NCBI RefSeq assembly: GCF_000956475.1
Contig: NZ_JYJB01000006.1
Span: 241,893 to 305,892, forward strand
DNA length: 64,000 nucleotides
DNA from: Microbacterium hydrocarbonoxydans
Lineage (GTDB): Bacteria > Actinomycetota > Actinomycetes > Actinomycetales > Microbacteriaceae
Direction: 5' to 3'
How positions within the stretch are numbered: the stretch's first letter is position 1; every line of letters begins with the position of its first letter. Below the pieces are notes generated by a model. That model worked only from the letters and a program-made list of their open reading frames with translations. It searched no databases and was not told where the DNA came from. Position numbers and translations under genes: made by a program. Positions 1 through 7,393 of the stretch are shown piece by piece.

Positions 1-2
1 CG

Positions 3-437
3 CTCGGCGGCGGGCTTCTGCCCGTCTCGGCCGTCGTCGGCGACAGCGATGTGCTGGGCGTCATCCGGCCCGGCGAGCACGGCTCGACCTTCGGCGGAAA
101 CCCTCTGGCCGCGGCCGTCGGCCTGCGCGTGGTGGAGATGCTCGAGAGCGGCGAGGTGCAGGAGCGCGCCCGCGCGCTGGGCGCCCATCTGGCGACCTCG
201 CTGGAGTCGCTGATCGGGCACGGTGTCACCGCGGTCCGCATCGCGGGACTGTGGGCGGGAGTCGACATCGATCCGGCTCTCGGAACCGGTCGGGAGATCG
301 CCGAGAAGCTGCTCGAGCGCGGCGTGCTCGTGAAGGACACGCACGGTCAGACCATCCGCATCGCGCCGCCCATCGTGGTGCGCGCGACCGAACTCGACTG
401 GGCGGTCGAGCAGCTGCGGCTCGTTCTCGAGCGCTGA
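3..437 (+). CDS. rocD: Ornithine aminotransferase, C-terminal part (5' end outside window)
   Basis: The reading frame is open from the left edge and ends with TGA at 437, so only the last ~144 residues are present. It encodes a PLP-dependent class III aminotransferase, most likely the ornithine delta-aminotransferase that makes glutamate semialdehyde in arginine/ornithine catabolism. The sequence GGGLLPVSAVVGD is the stretch just after the catalytic lysine in RocD proteins, and GEHGSTFGGNPLAAAV is the conserved RocD signature. The small C-terminal domain is complete. The family assignment is firm; the exact substrate is inferred from the RocD-like signature. A hairpin follows the stop. Confidence 0.85.
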   Translation, partial: LGGGLLPVSAVVGDSDVLGVIRPGEHGSTFGGNPLAAAVGLRVVEMLESGEVQERARALGAHLATSLESLIGHGVTAVRIAGLWAGVDIDPALGTGREIAEKLLERGVLVKDTHGQTIRIAPPIVVRATELDWAVEQLRLVLER

Positions 438-443
438 TCCCCA

Positions 444-477
444 GCCGGTGGCGGGCAGAGGCCCTGCCGCCACCGGC
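444..477. terminator. Hairpin between convergent genes
   Basis: GCCGGTGGCGGGCAG (444-458) pairs with CTGCCGCCACCGGC (464-477), apart from one extra G. It lies between the rocD stop and the stop of the minus-strand gene ending at 494, so it can serve both directions. There is no T-tract, as is usual in high-GC actinobacteria. Confidence 0.6.
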
Positions 478-493
478 AGCTCGGTCCGACGGA

Positions 494-913
494 TCAGGCA
501 GGATCGTCGGGGTCGAGGGTCTTCAGGCTGTCCTCCTCGACCTCGTTGTCGGCGCCCAGCTGCTCCTCGGTGCTCTCGTCGCCGCCGAGAGAGGTCCTGC
601 GCTCCGGGTCGGCATCGCCCTGGATCGCCCCGCCGGTTCCGCCTTCTGAGCTGTCGCCCTGAATGGCTCCGCCGGTGCCTCCCGCGCCGCTGTCTCCCTG
701 GATCGCGCCGCCCGTCGCGTCTTCGGGCCAGCTGTCGCCCTGCAGAGCGCCTTCGTGTGCGCCGTCATCGCCCGCGTATCCGTCGGGGGCCGTGTTGTGC
801 TCCGGGATGCGGTCGGGGTCGCCGTCATGCGAAGCGCGGTCCGCGCCGTCCACGTCGGGCGCGCCCTCGGCCGGGTCCTCGGGGTGAGGTGTGCGTTCCA
901 TGTTCTCGTCCAT
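494..913 (-). CDS. Acidic protein with repeated GGAIQGDS motifs, function unknown
   Basis: A 139-residue, strongly acidic, probably disordered protein with no signal peptide or membrane segment. The middle carries a short tandem repeat: one degenerate ALQGDS followed by three GGAIQGD(S) units at a spacing of 13-14 residues, joined by Gly/Ser/Glu/Thr linkers. The C-terminus is Asp/Glu-rich and ends DPDDPA. The start was placed at the ATG giving MDENMERT; the frame stays open to a start at 961 but nothing supports the extension. No enzyme or binding family is recognised. Codon use fits a real high-GC gene. It is a single gene between two hairpin/intergenic boundaries. Confidence 0.6.
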   Translation of the reverse strand: MDENMERTPHPEDPAEGAPDVDGADRASHDGDPDRIPEHNTAPDGYAGDDGAHEGALQGDSWPEDATGGAIQGDSGAGGTGGAIQGDSSEGGTGGAIQGDADPERRTSLGGDESTEEQLGADNEVEEDSLKTLDPDDPA

Positions 914-987
914 GCGGCAGACGGTACGCCGCGGATGCCGGACGGATGAGGGGGTTGACACCGGAGGACGTCGTGATCTGCGTCGCC

Positions 988-2313
988 TCAGTCGTTCTTG
1001 GCGGTGCGGATCGGGGTGGTCGCGGCTGCCTCGTCGCTGAACTCGACCGGGTCGACGACCTCGATCGGTCGCGTCTCGTCGAGTGTGACCAGGAAACGCC
1101 GGCTCTCGTCGCGGCGCAGGCGACCGCTCGTGAGCATCCAGGTCAGCCCGATGGCGCAGGCGAGGAGCCCGGCGACACCGCCGAGCATGATCGCCGTTCG
1201 GGGGCCGAAAGCATCCGCCACCCAGCCCGCGATCGGGGCGCCGACCGGCGTCGACCCCATGATGACCGCCATGTAGAGGGCGAGCACTCGTCCGCGGAGA
1301 GCCGGGTCGGTCGTGGTCTGCACGTAGCCGTTCGCGGTCGTGAGCAGCGTGACGATCGTGAAGCCCGTGAACATCAGCGTCACGGCGTATGCGGCGTAGG
1401 TCGGCATCGAGGCAGAGACGAACGCGAACACCCCGAAGCCGCCGGCGGCGAGCACGACCACCCGCACGCGCGCCCGCTCACGGCGTGCCGCGAGCAGCGC
1501 GCCGGTGAGCGATCCGATCGCGAGGATCGAGCTGAGCACGCCGTAGCCGTCCGCGCCCGCGCCGAACTCGATCGCCATGGTCGAGGCGAAGATGGGGAAG
1601 TTCATGCCGAAGGCGCCGATCAGGAACACCGTCACGAACACCACCCGCAGGTCGCTGCGCCCCCACACGTAGCGGAAGCCTGCGGCGAGACCCCCGCGGC
1701 TGCGGTTCTTGAGGCGCGGCGCGAGCTGACCCTGCCGCATGATCAGGAGCGCCACGATCATCGCGAGGAACGTCGCGGCGTTCACGACGAACACCCAGCC
1801 CGACCCGATCGCGACGATCAGCAGCCCGCCCACGGCCGGGCCGATCATCCGCGCCATGTTGAACGACGCCGAGTTCAGGGCGACCGCGTTCGAGGTGTCT
1901 CCGGTCGACACCATGTCGGAGACGAACGCCTGCCGCGCAGGGGCGTCGAATGCGTTCACGACGCCGAATCCGGCGGCGAAGCAGAACATCATCGGCAGGG
2001 TCATGACGTCGGTGAGCAGCAGCACGCCGACCGCGATCGCGAGCAGCAGCAGCAGGCTCTGCGTGACGAGCAGGATGCGGCGACGGTCGAAACGGTCTGC
2101 GACCCATCCGGTCAGGCTCACCAGCACCAGCGGCGGGCCGAACTGCAGGGCCATCGTGGCGCCCATCGCCGCGGCGTCGTTGTTCGTCAGCTCGGTGAGG
2201 ACGACCCAGTCCTGGGCGGTCGACTGCATCCACCCGCCGATGTTCGACACCAGCGCGCCCGCGAACCAGATGCGGTAGTTGACGTTCGCGAACGACCGGA
2301 ACATCCCGCTCAT
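988..2313 (-). CDS. MFS transporter, probable drug/metabolite exporter
   Basis: A 441-residue integral membrane protein of the major facilitator superfamily with about 12 hydrophobic segments. It resembles the enterobactin-exporter/MFS_3 type of efflux carrier: N-terminal FANVNYRIWFAGALVSNIG, the loop motif GWVADRFDRRRIL after helix 2, and DAPARQAFVSDMV in the first half. The C-terminal ~45 residues are hydrophilic and cytoplasmic. The ATG at 2313 overlaps the stop of the marR gene by four bases (ATGA), so the two are translationally coupled and the exporter is probably induced when the MarR protein binds a ligand. The substrate is unknown. The frame is open far upstream, but that part is shadow of marR and cutC. 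Confidence 0.88.
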   Translation of the reverse strand: MSGMFRSFANVNYRIWFAGALVSNIGGWMQSTAQDWVVLTELTNNDAAAMGATMALQFGPPLVLVSLTGWVADRFDRRRILLVTQSLLLLLAIAVGVLLLTDVMTLPMMFCFAAGFGVVNAFDAPARQAFVSDMVSTGDTSNAVALNSASFNMARMIGPAVGGLLIVAIGSGWVFVVNAATFLAMIVALLIMRQGQLAPRLKNRSRGGLAAGFRYVWGRSDLRVVFVTVFLIGAFGMNFPIFASTMAIEFGAGADGYGVLSSILAIGSLTGALLAARRERARVRVVVLAAGGFGVFAFVSASMPTYAAYAVTLMFTGFTIVTLLTTANGYVQTTTDPALRGRVLALYMAVIMGSTPVGAPIAGWVADAFGPRTAIMLGGVAGLLACAIGLTWMLTSGRLRRDESRRFLVTLDETRPIEVVDPVEFSDEAAATTPIRTAKND

Positions 2314-2750
2314 CGCTCGGCCAGCTTCCACATCAGCGCAGCCGCGTCGCGCAGCGTGTGCACCTCGTCCGCAGTGAGCTCCAGGTGCTGCATCGCATCG
2401 ATGAGAAGCTCGTCGCGGCGCTGCATGGTCCGCTCGACGATGTCGATGCCGGCAGGAGTCACGTCGACCTGCACGCGGCGCCGGTCGTGGTCGTCGACGG
2501 TGCGGGTGACGAGACCCTGCTCCTCGAGGCCGTTGATCAGGCTCGTCATCGAGGGGGCGGTGACCCGCTCGCGCTCCGCGAGGGCGGTGATCGTGCGGCG
2601 TCCGTGCAGACGCAGGGTCATCAGGACTCCGAGCTGCGCATCGCTCATCGCGTCGGCCACGCGGACGCATCGAAGTCGTCGGGCCAGACGGAACGTGGCG
2701 AGGCGCAGGTCTGCGGCCGTGACGGACAGGGCTTCGTTGGATGCAGACAT
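2310..2750 (-). CDS. MarR family transcriptional regulator
   Basis: A 146-residue winged-helix protein of the MarR/SlyA type. The recognition-helix region is ITALAERERVTAPSMTSLINGLEEQGLVTR, followed by the wing TVDDHDRRRVQVDVTPAG; the D-x-R-x-R wing motif is diagnostic. N- and C-terminal helices for dimerisation are present. It is the first gene of a two-gene operon with the MFS exporter, and a perfect 10-bp inverted repeat covers its own start codon, so autorepression that is relieved by a small ligand is very likely. With the operator touching the ATG there is no room for a Shine-Dalgarno sequence, so the transcript is probably leaderless. Confidence 0.9.
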   Translation of the reverse strand: MSASNEALSVTAADLRLATFRLARRLRCVRVADAMSDAQLGVLMTLRLHGRRTITALAERERVTAPSMTSLINGLEEQGLVTRTVDDHDRRRVQVDVTPAGIDIVERTMQRRDELLIDAMQHLELTADEVHTLRDAAALMWKLAER

Positions 2751-2770
2751 TACTTAGACAGTCTAAGTAA
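2750..2770. promoter_or_regulatory. Palindromic MarR operator overlapping the marR start codon
   Basis: TTACTTAGAC (2750-2759) and GTCTAAGTAA (2761-2770) are perfect inverted repeats around a single A. The AT-rich 21-bp palindrome stands out in GC-rich DNA and includes the last base of the start codon. On the minus strand it contains TAGACT, a possible -10 box. Size and position fit a MarR dimer site. Confidence 0.8.
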
Positions 2771-2823
2771 AATTCTCGCCGCAGGGAAGAGGAGGACGGC
2801 CGCGGGCGCGCGACAATGGGAGA

Positions 2824-3561
2824 ATGCCGCACACCCCCGCCCTGGAGATCGCCGTGCAGGACCCTGCGGGCGTCCGTGTCGCGGGCGCGGTCGGCGCCGT
2901 GCGGGTCGAGCTCGCACAGGGGCTCGCGCTCGGCGGGCTCACGCCCTCGCCCGCCACCCTCGAACTGTGCCTCGCTGTCGCCGCCGACGCCGGTGTCGAG
3001 GTGCACGTGCTCGTACGGCCCCGCGCCGGAGGGTTCCACTACGACGCCGAGGAGCTCGCGCTGACCGAGCTCGACGTGCGCCGAGCGGTCGCGGCCGGGG
3101 CGCACGGCGTCGTGATCGGCGCACTCGATGGGACCGGTGTCCTCGACCTCCAGGCCATGGCCCGGCTTCGAGACGCGGCGGGCGGAGCATCCGTCACCCT
3201 GCACCGGGCAATCGACGTCTCCGCCGATCCGCTCGTAACCCTCGCGGCGGCCCGGTCGCTGGGCCTTCGCCGTGTGCTCACCTCGGGTGGCGCGTCGACC
3301 GCGGTCGAGGGGATCGACACGCTGCGCGCTCTCGTGGCGGCCGCGGAGGGAGAGATCGAGATCATGGCGGGAAGCGGGGTGGATGCCGCATCCGCTCCGG
3401 CCCTCGTCGACACCGGCGTCGACGCGCTGCACTTCTCGGCCAAGCGCACCGTGCGTGGCGACGGTGGCGTGCGGATGGGGTCGGCGGCGGACGGGATCGG
3501 GGGCTACGAGGTGACAGACCTCGCGACCGCGCAGTCGGTGAAAGACGCCCTGTCGCGCTGA
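2824..3561 (+). CDS. cutC: CutC family copper-homeostasis protein
   Basis: A 245-residue TIM-barrel protein of the CutC family. Visible family features are LEIAVQDPAGVRVA at the N-terminus, VHVLVRPRAGGFHYDAEE, GVVIGALDGTG, VTLHRAIDVSADP, RVLTSGGASTAVEGID, EIMAGSGVDAA and LHFSAKR. Family length is about 240-250 residues, so the gene is full length. CutC is annotated as a cytoplasmic copper-homeostasis protein, but its biochemical role is not settled. ATG start with GGGAG just upstream. It is divergent from marR; the MarR operator lies about 50 bp upstream of its start and might also influence it. Confidence 0.88.
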   Translation: MPHTPALEIAVQDPAGVRVAGAVGAVRVELAQGLALGGLTPSPATLELCLAVAADAGVEVHVLVRPRAGGFHYDAEELALTELDVRRAVAAGAHGVVIGALDGTGVLDLQAMARLRDAAGGASVTLHRAIDVSADPLVTLAAARSLGLRRVLTSGGASTAVEGIDTLRALVAAAEGEIEIMAGSGVDAASAPALVDTGVDALHFSAKRTVRGDGGVRMGSAADGIGGYEVTDLATAQSVKDALSR

Positions 3562-3610
3562 ACTGCGTCCTGCACGGCGCTGAGCGGGCGCAGGGTCGTA
3601 TGGTGGGTGG

Positions 3611-4465
3611 GTGACGGAGACCAGAGAGTTCACGGATTCCCACGGCATCGCCATCGTCTACGACGTCCACCCCGCGGCGGGTGAGGCGCGAGGGGTCGTG
3701 CAGCTGCTGCACGGGGTCGGCGAGCATGCCGGCCGCTACGGGGCGCTGATCGCCTCGCTCACCCGGGCCGGATTCATCGTCTACGCCGACGACCACCGCG
3801 GGCACGGGCGCACCGGCATCCGCCAGCACAACCACCCGGCGAAGCTCGGCAGGCTGGGCAAGGGCGGCATCCGCGCCGCCAAGGAGGCGATCTGGCAGCT
3901 CACCGGGATCATCCGCGAAGAGCATCCCGACCTGCCGCTCGTGCTGCTCGGGCACTCGTGGGGATCGTTCCTCGCGCAGATGCTCGTGAACGACCACCCC
4001 GAGGCGTGGGATGCCGTGATCCTGTCGGGCTCGGCGCTGCGCACGCCCGCGTCGCTGAACGCCGCACCGCTCAACGCCCGCTGGAAGGCGCAGGATGCCA
4101 CAGGGCTGGAGTGGCTCAGCCGCGACCCGGCCGTGTGGAAGGAGTTCTCGGACGACCCGCTCACGACCGACGTGCCGCTGCTGAAGCTCTTCGGGCCCAT
4201 CGAGGCTGCGCGGCTCTACGGTCGTCCGCGCCGAGATCTCGGGCGCGACGTCCCGTTGCTTCTCATGGTCGGCCGTGACGACCCGGTCGGCGGCCCCCGC
4301 AGCGTGCACAAGCTCGCTGACGAGTACCGCACCCGATCGGGTCTCACCGACGTCACGACGCTCGTCTACCCCGACGCCCGTCACGAGATCTTCAACGAGC
4401 TGCAGCAGTCCGAGGTGCGCGCGGACCTCCTCGCCTGGCTCGACACGCGCATTCCCCGCCGCTGA
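3611..4465 (+). CDS. Alpha/beta hydrolase, monoacylglycerol-lipase-like
   Basis: A 284-residue serine hydrolase of the alpha/beta fold, closest in motif layout to monoacylglycerol lipase/lysophospholipase (Hydrolase_4). The oxyanion region is LLHGVGEHAGRY (residues 33-43), the nucleophile elbow GHSWGS has Ser116, an acid follows in GRDDPVGG and the catalytic His lies in DARHEIFNE near the C-terminus, so the triad is complete. No signal peptide, so cytoplasmic. GTG start at 3611. It is 49 nt after cutC on the same strand and may be co-transcribed, but there is no functional link. Natural substrate unknown. Confidence 0.85.
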   Translation: MTETREFTDSHGIAIVYDVHPAAGEARGVVQLLHGVGEHAGRYGALIASLTRAGFIVYADDHRGHGRTGIRQHNHPAKLGRLGKGGIRAAKEAIWQLTGIIREEHPDLPLVLLGHSWGSFLAQMLVNDHPEAWDAVILSGSALRTPASLNAAPLNARWKAQDATGLEWLSRDPAVWKEFSDDPLTTDVPLLKLFGPIEAARLYGRPRRDLGRDVPLLLMVGRDDPVGGPRSVHKLADEYRTRSGLTDVTTLVYPDARHEIFNELQQSEVRADLLAWLDTRIPRR

Positions 4466-4571
4466 AACATTTCGTTCGGAGTCCCGTCATTACGTCGGGT
4501 GATCCTGCGTGACGCCACCCGCGTCGCCGCCACCTCTCGCGTCATAGATTCGCGGCGAGAGGGAGGTGCTG

Positions 4572-5309
4572 ATGAGCTTCGAGAACGAATGGCGCGAGTG
4601 GCACCGTGCACGCGAGGGATACGCCGGAGCGGAGTACGGCCCGGCCGCGCTGGAGTCGACGAACTGGCTGATCACCGAACCCGCGGCGGTCGAGGGGGTG
4701 CCGGGGCTCTGGGCGCTCACCGGCGACGGGGCGATCCGGGGCAGCGAGCTCGGCGCGTCGGGGGCGGTCGTGACGCTGCGGGGCGCCGAGACCATCAGGT
4801 TCGGCCGCCGCGAGCTGCGGGTCTTCGACCGTCGCGGCGACCTGGCGCTGCGGGTGTTCAACCCCCGGCGACCCCAGCGCGAGCGGTTCAGTGCGATCGA
4901 CGCCTATCCGCCCAGGGAGGGGTGGCGCATCGCCGCGGTGTTCGAGCCGGCACAGGGCGAGATCATCACGATCACGGCGGTCGACGGACGACAGCATGAG
5001 TCGGAGATCGCCGGGCGCCTCCGGTTCGAGCTCGACGGCATCCCCAGATCTCTCGTCGTCACGCGCAACGGGCAGGGGGCTCTCAGCGCGGTCTTCGCCG
5101 ACGGGACGAACGGCATAGAGACCTACCGGTTCCGGTTCCTCACTGTCGAAGAGCCCGCCCCGGACGGGCGCGCCTGGATCGACTTCAACCGGGCGTATCT
5201 GCCGCCGTGCGCGTTCTCGGACCAGTACCTCTGCCCTCAGCCGCCGGATGAGAACCGGTACACGAGCTCGATCAGGGCGGGGGAGCGGGCGGTGGTCCTC
5301 GGCGGCTGA
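4572..5309 (+). CDS. DUF1684 domain protein
   Basis: A 245-residue cytoplasmic protein of the DUF1684 family. The start motif FENEWREWHRARE and the C-terminal signature WIDFNRAYLPPCAFSDQYLCPQPP followed by ENR are typical. The family is widespread in actinobacteria and has no established function. The ATG at 4572 was chosen because GGGAGG lies five bases upstream; an in-frame GTG six bases earlier would overlap that Shine-Dalgarno sequence. The 106-nt gap before it shows no clear operator. Length matches the family. Confidence 0.85.
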   Translation: MSFENEWREWHRAREGYAGAEYGPAALESTNWLITEPAAVEGVPGLWALTGDGAIRGSELGASGAVVTLRGAETIRFGRRELRVFDRRGDLALRVFNPRRPQRERFSAIDAYPPREGWRIAAVFEPAQGEIITITAVDGRQHESEIAGRLRFELDGIPRSLVVTRNGQGALSAVFADGTNGIETYRFRFLTVEEPAPDGRAWIDFNRAYLPPCAFSDQYLCPQPPDENRYTSSIRAGERAVVLGG

Positions 5310-5335
5310 GCCCGGCCGCGCCTTAAGCTGGAACC

Positions 5336-6385
5336 GTGCACGGTGAATTCAAGGTTCCTGGTGGAAAGCTCGTCGTCGTCGACCTCGAGGTGATCGACGG
5401 AAAGCTCGAAGACGTCCGCCTCGCCGGCGACTTCTTCCTCGAGCCCGACACGGCTCTCGACGACATCAACGCGGCGATCGAGGGGCTTCCCGAGCAGGCG
5501 GATGCCACGGCCATCGCCGCAGCGGTGCGCGCGGCGCTGCCCGAGGGCGCGCAGCTGCTCGGATTCACGCCCGAGGCGGTCGGCACCGCTGTCCGCCGGG
5601 CCCTGGTGACGGCCCCCGGCTGGCGCGACTTCGACTGGGAGATCGTGCATGAGAAGGCCGTCTCCCCTCGCATGAACCTCGCTCTCGACGAGGTGCTCAC
5701 CTCGCGCGTCGGCGAGGGGCGCCGCAGGCCGACGCTGCGCATCTGGGAATGGGACCAGTCGGCGGTCGTGATCGGGTCCTTCCAGTCGTACCGCAACGAG
5801 GTCGACCCCGAGGGCGCGACCAGGCACGGCTTCGACGTCGTGCGGCGCATCTCCGGCGGCGGAGCGATGCTCATGGCCGCGGGGCAGATCATCACGTACT
5901 CGCTGTACGTGCCGGCATCCCTCGTGGCGGGCATGACCTTCGCCGACTCCTACGCGTTCCTCGACGACTGGGTGCTGCAGGCGCTGCGCTCGCTCGGCAT
6001 CGACGCGGTCTACCAGCCGCTCAACGACATCGCCTCCTCGAGCGGCAAGATCGGCGGCGCCGCCCAGAAGCGTCTCGCGAACGGCGGCGTGCTGCACCAC
6101 GCGACGCTGTCGTATGACATCGACGGTCAGACCATGACCGAGGTGCTGCGGATCGGGCGCGAGAAGCTCAGCGACAAGGGCACCGCGTCTGCGGCCAAGC
6201 GGGTGGATCCGCTTCGCAGTCAGACCGGGCTCGCGCGCGCCGAGATCATCGATCGCTTCATCGACACGTTCCGCTCGCTGACATCGGCGGAGGACGGAAC
6301 CATCTCCGCCGACGAGTACGCCGAGGCCGAGGCGCTCGTCGAGTCGAAGTTCGCCACCGACGCGTGGCTGCACCGTGTCCCCTGA
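5336..6385 (+). CDS. Lipoate-protein ligase with accessory domain at the N-terminus
   Basis: A 349-residue protein that should transfer lipoate (through lipoyl-AMP) to 2-oxoacid dehydrogenase or GcvH subunits. Residues 1-~90 (FKVPGGKLVVVDLEV, GDFFLEPDTALDDI) match the small accessory domain that sits at the C-terminus of E. coli LplA. The catalytic biotin/lipoate-ligase domain follows (~100-345) with RPTLRIWEWDQSAVVIGSFQ, RRISGGGAML, NDIASSSGKIGGAAQKR containing the adenylate-binding lysine, and VLHHATLSYD. So the domain order is reversed relative to E. coli LplA. Start taken at GTG 5336, 26 nt after the DUF1684 gene. An octanoyltransferase role is less likely given the accessory domain. Confidence 0.82.
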   Translation: MHGEFKVPGGKLVVVDLEVIDGKLEDVRLAGDFFLEPDTALDDINAAIEGLPEQADATAIAAAVRAALPEGAQLLGFTPEAVGTAVRRALVTAPGWRDFDWEIVHEKAVSPRMNLALDEVLTSRVGEGRRRPTLRIWEWDQSAVVIGSFQSYRNEVDPEGATRHGFDVVRRISGGGAMLMAAGQIITYSLYVPASLVAGMTFADSYAFLDDWVLQALRSLGIDAVYQPLNDIASSSGKIGGAAQKRLANGGVLHHATLSYDIDGQTMTEVLRIGREKLSDKGTASAAKRVDPLRSQTGLARAEIIDRFIDTFRSLTSAEDGTISADEYAEAEALVESKFATDAWLHRVP

Positions 6386-6397
6386 GCGCAGGGTCCC

Positions 6398-7393
6398 GTG
6401 ACCTCGGTCGTCGAACGCGACGAGACGCCCTGCGGTGCCGTCACCATCATCGAGGGCGACAACCTCGCCGTCGCGGCATCCCTGGAGTCCGGATCGTTCA
6501 CCCTGATCTACCTCGACCCGCCGTTCAACACCGGCCGCGCCCGCGAACGGCAGGTCGTCACCGCCCGCCGGAGGTTCACAACTCAGGAAGAATCGGCGGA
6601 ATCAGGGGCGGAAGCGGCGGAATCGGCGGATGCCGCCCCGGATGTCCTGAGTTATGAACGCGAAGCGGACGAGCCGGCCGAACCGGCGGAGCCGCCTGCC
6701 GAGATCCGCCACGGGTTCCACGGGCATGCCTATGAGCGCGTGCGCGGCATGCTGCGCACCTACGACGACCGGTTCGACGACTACGGCGATTTCCTGATGC
6801 CGCGGCTCGAGGAGGCCTGGCGGCTGCTCGCCGACCACGGCACGCTGTATCTTCACCTCGACTATCGCGAGGCGCACTACGCCAAGGTCATGCTCGACGC
6901 GGTGTTCGGTCGCGATTCGTTCCTGAACGAGCTGATCTGGGCATACGACTACGGAGCCAAGTCGCGACGCCGCTGGCCCACCAAGCACGACACGATCCTC
7001 GTGTACGTGAAGAACCCGCGGACCTACGTGTTCAACTCCGACGAGGTCGATCGGGAGCCCTACATGGCGCCGGGGCTGGTCACGCCCGAGAAGGCGGCGC
7101 GGGGCAAGCTCCCCACCGACGTCTGGTGGCACACCATCGTCCCGACGACCGGACGCGAGAAGACGGGATACCCGACGCAGAAGCCCGAGGGCATCCTCCG
7201 GCGCATCGTGACCGCGTCGAGCCGCCCCGGCGACCGCGTGCTCGACCTGTTCGCCGGCTCCGGGACGACCGGCGCCGTCGCCTCGGCCCTCGGCCGCGAC
7301 GTGGTGCTCGTCGACGACAACCCCGAGGCGGTGCGCATCATGAAGGAGCGGATGCCGCACGCTGAGGTCGCCGTGCCTGGCTCAGCGTCCTGA
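6398..7393 (+). CDS. Orphan site-specific DNA methyltransferase (N4/N6 type)
   Basis: A 331-residue amino-methyltransferase. The catalytic motif IV is DPPFNTG (residues 40-46) and the S-adenosylmethionine motif I, DLFAGSGTTG, is near the C-terminus after KPEGILRRIV. This IV-then-I order is the beta-class arrangement, as in CcrM-like N6-adenine enzymes. No restriction gene is adjacent, so it is probably solitary and epigenetic rather than defensive. Residues ~59-100 form a Glu/Ala/Pro-rich insertion right after motif IV; the DNA for residues 59-88 is bounded by a near-perfect 15-bp inverted repeat. GTG start 13 nt after the lipoate ligase stop. Its tail overlaps that of the convergent LacI gene by 12 nt. 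Confidence 0.85.
   Translation: MTSVVERDETPCGAVTIIEGDNLAVAASLESGSFTLIYLDPPFNTGRARERQVVTARRRFTTQEESAESGAEAAESADAAPDVLSYEREADEPAEPAEPPAEIRHGFHGHAYERVRGMLRTYDDRFDDYGDFLMPRLEEAWRLLADHGTLYLHLDYREAHYAKVMLDAVFGRDSFLNELIWAYDYGAKSRRRWPTKHDTILVYVKNPRTYVFNSDEVDREPYMAPGLVTPEKAARGKLPTDVWWHTIVPTTGREKTGYPTQKPEGILRRIVTASSRPGDRVLDLFAGSGTTGAVASALGRDVVLVDDNPEAVRIMKERMPHAEVAVPGSAS
6574..6659. repeat. Palindromic element inside the methyltransferase gene
   Basis: GTTCACAACTCAGGA (6574-6588) and TCCTGAGTTATGAAC (6645-6659) are inverted repeats with 14 of 15 positions paired. The 56-bp centre is a run of GCGGAATC-type repeats. The termini resemble those of the intergenic element at 60022-60119. The element keeps the frame open and encodes the acidic insertion of the methyltransferase. 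Confidence 0.6.

Noticed and set aside
448..2757. Long plus-strand open frame (769 codons) opposite the MFS and marR genes
   Set aside because: It is an Arg/Gly/His-rich shadow frame of high-GC DNA with no domain, opposite well-supported genes.
6574..6659. Disruption of the methyltransferase by insertion
   Set aside because: The element keeps the frame and both catalytic motifs remain intact, so the gene is not called broken.
6398..7393. Restriction-modification or other defence system
   Set aside because: Only a methyltransferase is present; neighbours are a lipoate ligase and a LacI regulator, with no nuclease or ATPase.
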